In this document: positions 58,263 to 64,000 of the stretch, in pieces | Layout: each line of letters begins with the position of its first letter | Position numbering within the stretch: the first letter of the stretch is position 1 | DNA from: Streptococcus mitis | GTDB taxonomy: Bacteria; Bacillota; Bacilli; Lactobacillales; Streptococcaceae | Assembly: GCF_000722685.1 (NCBI RefSeq) | Contig: NZ_JPFV01000012.1 | Coordinates: 221,382-285,381 of the forward strand | Direction: 5' to 3' | DNA: 64,000 nt | Notes under the pieces: model-generated | Seen by the model: the letters and a program-made list of their open reading frames with translations, nothing else | What the model was told of the DNA's origin: nothing | Databases searched by the model: none | Made by a program: the position numbers and the translations under genes

Positions 58263-58896
58263 AGTCTTTTAGCTTTTCTATCGTTTTAGCACCAATGCCA
58301 GAGACCTTCTTAAGTTCATCAACCGACTTGAATTTGCCATTCGTCTCACGATGATCGATAATATCCTGGGCTCGTTTTCCTCCCAAGCCTTTGACCTGCT
58401 TGAGTTCTTCCAGACTGGCCTTGTTAATATTGACCTTCTTTTCCTTGCTTGTTGAAGAAGCCGTTCCAGAACCTGCCTGCTGACTAGCTGATTCTTCTCC
58501 CTTAGTGGGAACGTAAACCAGAGCCTCATCACTAACTTTCTGAGCTAGATTGAGCGACTTGCTGTCTGCTTGCTCTGTCAAGCCACCTGCCTTCTGAACA
58601 GCATCATTGACTCGACTACCTACCGGCAAGTCATAAATCCCTGGCGATTTAACAGCGCCTTTGACATCTACTGTGATTAGATCTTGTTCAACAGGTTCTT
58701 CCTTTTCTGCATTCTTCACTTCCTTTTCGGATACTGAATCCTTTGAAACTGCTACAACTTCTGCCTGCAAATTCGTTTCCTTGACAGGTGTTTGTGGAGC
58801 TGGTTTTAGCAGGAAAAATCCTCCTACAAGCAAGCCCAGACAAGTACAGATGACAATGATTTTATACTCTTTAATTTTCTCGATAATTGCTTCCAT
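58246..58896 (-). CDS. comEA: Competence DNA receptor ComEA
   Basis: A membrane-anchored receptor for double-stranded DNA. The 216 residues have an N-terminal helix (about 12-32), a charged linker, a SLBB-type region (TVDVKGAVKSPGIYDLPVG, about 73-92) and two C-terminal helix-hairpin-helix motifs (LEELKQVKGLGGKRAQDII at about 160 and LKKVSGIGAKTIEKLK at about 196). A TACGAATA CIN box lies 20 bases upstream. comEC follows with overlap. Confidence 0.95.
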   Translation of the reverse strand: MEAIIEKIKEYKIIVICTCLGLLVGGFFLLKPAPQTPVKETNLQAEVVAVSKDSVSEKEVKNAEKEEPVEQDLITVDVKGAVKSPGIYDLPVGSRVNDAVQKAGGLTEQADSKSLNLAQKVSDEALVYVPTKGEESASQQAGSGTASSTSKEKKVNINKASLEELKQVKGLGGKRAQDIIDHRETNGKFKSVDELKKVSGIGAKTIEKLKDYVTVD

Positions 58897-58915
58897 ATTT
58901 TCTCCTCTCTTAGAT

Positions 58916-58923
58916 TATTCGTA
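58916..58923 (-). promoter_or_regulatory. CIN box (ComX/SigX promoter) of comEA-comEC
   Basis: TACGAATA on the minus strand, 19 bases upstream of the comEA ATG. It is identical to the box upstream of coiA. Confidence 0.9.
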
Positions 58924-58962
58924 AGAGGAAGAAAAAACAGTTGAAAATTTCTTCTCAACTGC

Positions 58963-59532
58963 TTATTTATTTGCAAAATAGTCTTCCTTGGTCAAGACAT
59001 AATGAACTCTTGTAACTATTCGGCCTTCTTCATGCTGGTCCATACAAGCATATGGTTCTGCATGTGAAAAACGCATGCCTGATTTCTCCATGACCTTTCC
59101 AGATGCAGGATTAGCCTTATCGTGAAGGGCAGTCAACTTATTCATCCCTATCTTCTCAAAAGCTAGCTCAATTACGGCACGATTGGCTTATGTCGTCAAT
59201 CCTTGATTCCAATACTTTTTATTGATAATGTAGCCAATAGCTGCCTTCTTAAGAACAGGATCAATCTTGTGCAAGTCAATGGTTCCGATAAACTCTCCAG
59301 TACTTTTTAGTTCTATTCCCCAACGCCCTAAGGGATTAGCCAAGTAGAACTGAGCAATATTATTTTGAGTTTCTTCCAAGCTTTGATTAGTTGGAAAAGT
59401 GTAGCGCGTATTTTCTATGTCCGAGGCATAGGCAAACATTGCTTCCGCATCATCCAAGGTTACAGGTCTAAGCAATAAACGCTCAGTCTCCACTATGGGA
59501 TACTGAGCTAGTTTTAAAAAGATTGATTCCAT
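58963..59532 (-). pseudogene. RimJ/RimL-type GNAT acetyltransferase with an in-frame stop
   Basis: The frame from 59532 (MESIFLKLAQYPIVETERLL) is interrupted at codon 115 by TAA (plus 59188-59190), where the alignment of the reading frame expects GAA (Glu). Downstream the same frame continues ANRAVIELAFEKIGMNKLTA to YFANK, giving 189 codons. The missing part contains the acetyl-CoA-binding half (about 100 on). A point mutation, not an indel, broke it. Acceptor unknown: relatives act on ribosomal proteins, small molecules or antibiotics. Confidence 0.9.
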
Positions 59533-59602
59533 ACGTTTCTACCACTTGAAACCTTTCTAATCTAATACAAGGATATTGAATGAAACATTTAAAACGCAAA
59601 TT

Positions 59603-59709
59603 TATAGTAGATTGAAATAAAATATGAACAAATCGATTAGGAAAGTCAAATTTATTTCTAGAAATATTTTAGCAATCACGACGTACTATTCTAACTTCAA
59701 TCTACTATA
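59603..59709. repeat. RUP element, 107 bp
   Basis: The clearest RUP here: it starts TATAGTAGATTGAAATAAAA and ends TTCAATCTACTATA, with inverted ends of about 14 bases. Exactly 107 bp, the standard length. It lies between the GNAT pseudogene and phoH. Confidence 0.93.
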
Positions 59710-59744
59710 GACTTAACATTGAGATAACTTTAAGTACAAAAGAA

Positions 59745-60749
59745 CTATCCTTCAGATAGAGGTTGAGTATCTAATTCTTCGCGCTCTTCATTTTTAACTG
59801 GTACTGGTTCATAAGCTCGGATAATCTGAGCGACAACTGGATGGCGAACCACATCCTTAGCTGAAAAATGAACAAAGTCAATTTGGTGAATGTTCTTGAG
59901 TTTTTCTTGGGCATCAATCAAACCTGACTTGACATTACGTGGCAGGTCAATCTGACTGATATCTCCATTGACAATCATCTTAGAATTAAAACCTAAACGA
60001 GTCAAAAACATCTTCATCTGCATGATGGTCGTATTTTGCGCCTCATCGAGAATGACAAAGGCATCATCCAAGGTCCGTCCACGCATGTAGGCAAGAGGTG
60101 CAATCTCGATAATTTCACGCTCCATGAGACGAGTCGTCTGGTCTTTTCCCAGAATCTGATACAAGGCATCATAAACAGGTCGAAGGTAAGGATCTACCTT
60201 CTCCTTAAGATCACCCGGAAGAAAACCTAGACTCTCGCCAGCTTCCACCGCTGGGCGTGTTAGGATAATCCGCTTAACCTGACCACGTTTAAGAGCTGTC
60301 ACAGCCAAGGTCACTGCAAGGAAGGTCTTCCCTGTCCCTGCTGGCCCAATTCCAAAGGTCACATCATGCTGTTTAACACTATCTACATAAAGTTTTTGAC
60401 CCAAGGTTTTGACACGAATAGGCTTCCCTGTATTGTCCTTGATAATTTCTTCTTCGTAAAGGGCGACAAACTTGTCAATTTCATCGTTTTTGACCATACT
60501 AATTGCAGTCACCACATCTGGTGTACCAACGGTCATCCCACGATTTACCAAGACCATCAAAGCCTGAATAACCTGACGGGCTTCCTCACAGGCAGTCTCT
60601 TCTCCCAAAACCTGGACAATCTCCGTACGAGCATGAATCACCACATCAAGCTCTTCTTCCATCAAACGAAGATGGCGTTCATTGGAACCAAAAAGATGAA
60701 ACAAGTCATCTGGATGACTCAGTTGAATGTCTATTGAATGTTCCTTCAA
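59745..60749 (-). CDS. phoH: PhoH-like ATPase
   Basis: A 334-residue PhoH-type ATPase with Walker A GPAGTGKTFLAVTLAV (about 137-152) and Walker B VILDEAQN. It probably acts on RNA or on nucleotide-stress responses; function in this genus is unknown. The start is TTG at 60749 (then KEHSIDIQLSHPDD) with AGAGAGG eight bases upstream, since no in-frame ATG lies nearby. In many Firmicutes phoH sits near ybeY, which is elsewhere here. Confidence 0.9.
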   Translation of the reverse strand: MKEHSIDIQLSHPDDLFHLFGSNERHLRLMEEELDVVIHARTEIVQVLGEETACEEARQVIQALMVLVNRGMTVGTPDVVTAISMVKNDEIDKFVALYEEEIIKDNTGKPIRVKTLGQKLYVDSVKQHDVTFGIGPAGTGKTFLAVTLAVTALKRGQVKRIILTRPAVEAGESLGFLPGDLKEKVDPYLRPVYDALYQILGKDQTTRLMEREIIEIAPLAYMRGRTLDDAFVILDEAQNTTIMQMKMFLTRLGFNSKMIVNGDISQIDLPRNVKSGLIDAQEKLKNIHQIDFVHFSAKDVVRHPVVAQIIRAYEPVPVKNEEREELDTQPLSEG

Positions 60750-60834
60750 ATAAAGAACCTCTCTAATCCTTTTATTTCTTTTTATTATAGCAGAGGGATG
60801 GAGAAATTACTAGCCCAAACCTAGTGACTAAATG

Positions 60835-61050
60835 CTAGTGTTCTAAGTATTCTTGCCAGATAGCGTCAAAATCTCCTAGATTAAAAGAGAAGCTGGCATG
60901 TTCTTCCAAAAAGCAACTCACCTCATCAAAATCATCTGTGTGTTTTGGGAAGGAAGACTCTTCAAAAGCTAGATCTGCCAAGATAGCTTTAGGACTATTA
61001 CTTTTAGGGTTGCGCTCGGTCATGAGCCAAGTGTAAAATGATTTTCTCAT
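60835..61050 (-). CDS. YozE-family small protein
   Basis: A 71-residue acidic protein starting [17 protein letters not shown] and containing [18 protein letters not shown], the signature of the YozE/SAM-like DUF1250 family. It has no known function. It lies 8 bases after cvfB on the same strand and may be co-transcribed with it. Confidence 0.85.
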   Translation of the reverse strand: MRKSFYTWLMTERNPKSNSPKAILADLAFEESSFPKHTDDFDEVSCFLEEHASFSFNLGDFDAIWQEYLEH

Positions 61051-61058
61051 AAGTCACC

Positions 61059-61913
61059 CTAGATCAACTCTGTCCCAAACTGGTCTTGCTTGATTTTATC
61101 AGCCTTCATCAAGCCGCCAAGTGCTTTCTTGAACTGACCTTTAGAGATGCCAAAGGTCGCCTTGATATCATCAGGAGATGACTTATCATTTAAGGTCATG
61201 AAACCGCCATTGCTTTCCAAGTAGGTCAAAATCATCTGAGCATCATTTTCCAACATCTCAAAAGAACGTGGTTTGAGAGAAAGGTTCAACGTGCGGTCCA
61301 CTTCACGGAAACCAATGACACGCGCATCTAGAACTTGACCCAATCGTGGCTCTGCGTAACGTTCGCTAGGATGGATAAAGCCAAGCATGTTATTCTCTGG
61401 TAGGTAGACAAAGGTTCCTGACAGCTTGAGGCGGTATACAATGGCTGGCCAGTTTTGATTCTGCATGTTGTTGTAAGCAGGACGAGCCAGACGTTGGAAA
61501 TCTTCTTGATAAGCCAAGAGTCCCCAGATTCGGTCTTTCTTGTCCACTTCAAGACGGATGTAGAGCTGGTCGCCCTTCTTAGGCCAGAGTTCCTTGAGCT
61601 CAGGGAGAATATCAAGTGACACTACGATTTCCTTGTCAGGAAGGCCTGTATCCACAAAGACACCCAAGTCCTTACGAACCTCTGTTACAGTTCCCCAACC
61701 AAATTGGTCCTGAGTGGCAGTCACTTCTATGGTTGTCAGGCGGAGTTTTTGCTTCATATCCGTGTAGGCAAAACCTTTGACCGTATCTCCTACTGTATGT
61801 TGACCTTCTTCCTTGGCAAGAGCATAGGTTTGGCCATCCTTTTGCACAAAGTAAAAACGGTCATTTTCATCGATGATGAGTCCAACGATAAAACTTGCAA
61901 GATTTGTATTCAT
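61059..61913 (-). CDS. cvfB: CvfB-type S1 RNA-binding protein
   Basis: A 284-residue RNA-binding protein with S1-like domains (two OB regions in about 1-200, e.g. WGTVTEVRKDLGVFVDTGLP) and a C-terminal winged-helix (about 225-284). In Staphylococcus the homologue affects virulence and haemolysin expression. The start at 61913 (MNTNLASFIVGLIID) has AAGGAAAT upstream; the longer frame to 61952 has none. It follows frr. Confidence 0.88.
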   Translation of the reverse strand: MNTNLASFIVGLIIDENDRFYFVQKDGQTYALAKEEGQHTVGDTVKGFAYTDMKQKLRLTTIEVTATQDQFGWGTVTEVRKDLGVFVDTGLPDKEIVVSLDILPELKELWPKKGDQLYIRLEVDKKDRIWGLLAYQEDFQRLARPAYNNMQNQNWPAIVYRLKLSGTFVYLPENNMLGFIHPSERYAEPRLGQVLDARVIGFREVDRTLNLSLKPRSFEMLENDAQMILTYLESNGGFMTLNDKSSPDDIKATFGISKGQFKKALGGLMKADKIKQDQFGTELI

Positions 61914-61972
61914 ATTTCCTTCTTTCGAATAAAACTCAGCCAGCAATGCCAACTGAGTTTTTCTGTTTATTT

Positions 61973-62530
61973 TTAGACTTCCAAGAGTTCTTTTTCTTTG
62001 TTGGCAGTCATGTCGTCGATGTGTTTAACAGCATCGTCTGTTACTTTTTGAATATCTTTTTCAAGAGTCTTCAATTCGTCTTCAGTGATTTCTTTTGCTT
62101 TTTCTTGTTTCTTAGCTTCGTCCATAGCATCGCGACGGATATTGCGGACAGCCACTTTAGCATTTTCGCCGACCTTCTTCACTTCTTTAGCAAGGTCACG
62201 ACGAGTTTCTTCCGTAAGAGCTGGGATAACCAAGCGAATCACAGAACCATCGTTAGCTGGTGTGATACCAAGATCAGAGGCATTCAAGGCACGTTCGATG
62301 TCTTTCAATGAAGACTTGTCAAATGGTGTTACCAACAAAACACGCGCTTCTGGAATCGTAATTGAAGCGATTTGGTTAAGAGGAGTTTCGACTCCATAGT
62401 ATTCTACATGTACACGGTCGAGCAAGCTTGCATTGGCACGGCCAGCACGGATACCACCAAATTCACGAGCAAGTGATTGGTGAGACTGGGTCATTCTCTC
62501 TTTAGCTTTTTCAATAATTGCGTTAGCCAT
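61973..62530 (-). CDS. frr: Ribosome recycling factor
   Basis: Splits post-termination ribosomes with EF-G. The 185-residue protein has the conserved [16 protein letters not shown] stretch (about 25-40) and the long C-terminal helix of the family. It begins 8 bases after the pyrH stop, in the conserved pyrH-frr order. Confidence 0.97.
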   Translation of the reverse strand: MANAIIEKAKERMTQSHQSLAREFGGIRAGRANASLLDRVHVEYYGVETPLNQIASITIPEARVLLVTPFDKSSLKDIERALNASDLGITPANDGSVIRLVIPALTEETRRDLAKEVKKVGENAKVAVRNIRRDAMDEAKKQEKAKEITEDELKTLEKDIQKVTDDAVKHIDDMTANKEKELLEV

Positions 62531-62538
62531 AATCTTTC

Positions 62539-63276
62539 TTATTCCTTTTCTTCGATATTATTTGAAACTGTTGTTCCGATATTTTCACCAAATACGACAC
62601 GTTTGATGTTGCCTGGTTGGTTCATGTTGAAGACAACCAAGTCAATGTCATTATCCATTGAGAGGGTTGAAGCTGTTGAGTCCATGATACGCAGACCTTT
62701 ATTGATAACGTCACGGTGGGTCAATTCTTCAAACTTAACGGCTGTCTTGTCTTTCTTAGGATCGGCATTGTAAACACCATCGACACCGTTTTTAGCCATA
62801 AGAATAGCATCTGCTTCGATTTCAGCTGCACGAAGGGCCGCTGTTGTATCTGTTGAGAAGTAAGGTGAACCAATTCCGGCACCAAAGATAACGATACGGC
62901 CTTTTTCAAGGTGACGAAGGGCACGTCCACGGACATAAGGCTCTGCCACTTGTTGCATGGCAATAGCTGTTTGCACACGTGTATCAACCCCAACTTGTTG
63001 CAATGAATCTGCCATCACAAGAGCATTCATAACAGTCCCAAGCATTCCTGTGTAATCTGCCTGAACGCGGTCCATACCTGCTTCTGCAGCTGGTTCTCCA
63101 CGCCAGAGATTTCCTCCACCAATAACAAGGGCAATTTCGATACCTAAGCTATGAACTTCCTGAATCTCTTTTGCGATTGTTTGAACTGTTTGGATATCAA
63201 TCCCTACGCCACGTTCACCGGCAAGGGCTTCACCTGATAACTTGATTAAAATACGTTTATACTTGGGATTCGCCAT
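62539..63276 (-). CDS. pyrH: UMP kinase
   Basis: Phosphorylates UMP to UDP. The 245-residue protein has the amino-acid-kinase fold with KLSGEALAG (about 11-19) and GGGNLWRG (about 51-58). The start at 63276 ([14 protein letters not shown]) follows AAAGGAGAGTGAAA; the ATG at 63282 overlaps that site. frr is downstream. Confidence 0.96.
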   Translation of the reverse strand: MANPKYKRILIKLSGEALAGERGVGIDIQTVQTIAKEIQEVHSLGIEIALVIGGGNLWRGEPAAEAGMDRVQADYTGMLGTVMNALVMADSLQQVGVDTRVQTAIAMQQVAEPYVRGRALRHLEKGRIVIFGAGIGSPYFSTDTTAALRAAEIEADAILMAKNGVDGVYNADPKKDKTAVKFEELTHRDVINKGLRIMDSTASTLSMDNDIDLVVFNMNQPGNIKRVVFGENIGTTVSNNIEEKE

Positions 63277-63359
63277 TTTCACTCTCCTTTTTTTATCCTA
63301 CCTATTTTATCACAATTTCTAAGATTTTTATAGTACCATGAGCAATTCTTTCAAAAAAA

Positions 63360-64000
63360 TTAGACAGTTAAAAATTCCTCTAAGTCGCTAAGAGCACGCT
63401 CTGCAATTTTTTCATAACGAGCCTTCTTATCACGGATACGCTCGCCTTCCAACTCCTTGATAATTCCGAAATTGACATTCATAGGTTGGAAGTGTTTGCT
63501 GTCCGCATGGGTGATGTAATGAGCTAAGCTTCCAATCGCTGTCGTCTCTGGGAAAATAGCCTCGCTTTCTCCCTTGAAAAGACGAGCCGCGTTAATTCCC
63601 GCAACTAATCCTGACGCTGCGGATTCAACATAGCCTTCTACACCCGTCATTTGACCAGCAAAGAAGAGATTTGGTTGTTTCTTAGAACGGTAAGTCTGCT
63701 CAAGAAGATTTGGTGAGTCCATGTAAGAATTACGGTGCATGACACCATAACGAACAAACTCCGCATTTTCAAGACCTGGAATCATTTGGAAGACACGCTT
63801 TTGTTCTCCCCATTTGAGGTGGGTCTGGAAACCAACAATATTGTAGAGACTACCAGCCGCATTGTCCTGACGAAGCTGGACAACCGCATAAGGGGTTTTG
63901 AATTCTCCATCACGAGGTCCTGTGTAGTCTTCTGGATACTCAAGACCGACTGGTTTCATAGGACCATAAAGCATAGTTTTAATGCCACGTTTGGCCATAA
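63360..64000 (-). CDS. trmFO: TrmFO, tRNA uracil-54 methyltransferase, 5' part outside the window
   Basis: The C-terminal half of the folate- and FAD-dependent enzyme that makes ribothymidine at position 54 of tRNA (formerly called Gid). The frame is open to the right edge and the visible 213 residues include the [20 protein letters not shown] motif that closes the FAD site. The internal ATG at 63998 is not the start. About half the usual 440 residues are missing. Confidence 0.93.
   Translation of the reverse strand, partial: MAKRGIKTMLYGPMKPVGLEYPEDYTGPRDGEFKTPYAVVQLRQDNAAGSLYNIVGFQTHLKWGEQKRVFQMIPGLENAEFVRYGVMHRNSYMDSPNLLEQTYRSKKQPNLFFAGQMTGVEGYVESAASGLVAGINAARLFKGESEAIFPETTAIGSLAHYITHADSKHFQPMNVNFGIIKELEGERIRDKKARYEKIAERALSDLEEFLTV

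Overview
The window is chromosomal DNA from a mitis-group streptococcus (the Streptococcus mitis / oralis / pneumoniae cluster). Evidence from the sequence: BOX repeats (3) and RUP repeats (4 complete copies of about 107-120 bp plus one fragment); competence genes coiA and comEA each preceded by a TACGAATA late-competence (CIN) box; and gene products known from pneumococcus (RocS, MacP, CpoA, PavA, a PpmA-type PrsA). It is low-GC, almost fully coding, and about nine tenths of the genes lie on the minus strand. I found no rRNA, tRNA, CRISPR array, prophage or intact insertion sequence.

Layout. 1-2070: thiI (3' end outside the window) and its cysteine desulfurase. 2209-2640: a small membrane protein with a CiaR-type promoter. 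2641-3170: non-coding, with a BOX. 3171-9175: a GDPD membrane phosphodiesterase, a DEDDh exonuclease, rocS, mtnN, macP, a Nudix hydrolase and glmU. 9330-13793 (plus strand): a GH25 lysozyme, a DUF368/EbsC/histidine-phosphatase operon and lysS. 13856-16015: a polar amino-acid ABC transporter. 16016-16394: a RUP next to a BOX. 16395-18318: small proteins around obg. 18333-24049: glycolipid synthases (GlcDAG synthase, cpoA), a DUF59 protein, rpoD and dnaG. 24138-27305: a T-box-controlled transporter of the tryptophan type. 27408-36042: ppc, ftsW, prsA, an O-methyltransferase, pepF and coiA. 36360-40097: a 1245-residue LPXTG adhesin with repeats. 40351-48097: tehB, smpB, rnr, secG, rpmG, a pmrA remnant, coaE, mutM, era, dgkA and ybeY. 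48098-53700: pavA (plus strand), pyrD-pyrK with a PyrR attenuator, gloA, and infC-rpmI-rplT with an L20-type leader. 53847-55960: an ABC exporter preceded by a Tyr-rich small ORF. 56022-58923: comEC-comEA. 58963-64000: a broken GNAT gene, phoH, a YozE-like gene, cvfB, frr, pyrH and the 3' part of trmFO.

How the genes work together. Most are housekeeping: cell-envelope synthesis and division (glmU, macP, ftsW, dgkA, the DUF368 carrier, the glycolipid synthases), RNA decay and ribosome rescue (secG-rnr-smpB), translation (infC operon, lysS, frr), pyrimidines (pyrK-pyrD, pyrH) and DNA uptake (coiA, comEA, comEC). The accessory material is the LPXTG adhesin between coiA and tehB, and the peptide-like ORF in front of the ABC exporter.

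Points worth attention. Three genes (coaE, pavA, pyrK) each carry a one-base deletion in a homopolymer run within about 6.5 kb, which suggests sequencing error or a shared mutational process. pmrA is reduced to its 3' end and a GNAT gene has an in-frame stop. Two promoters match the CiaR geometry, two genes look leaderless, infC appears to start at AUA, a BOX separates a T-box from the transporter it should control, and a terminator stem carries the next promoter's -35 box.
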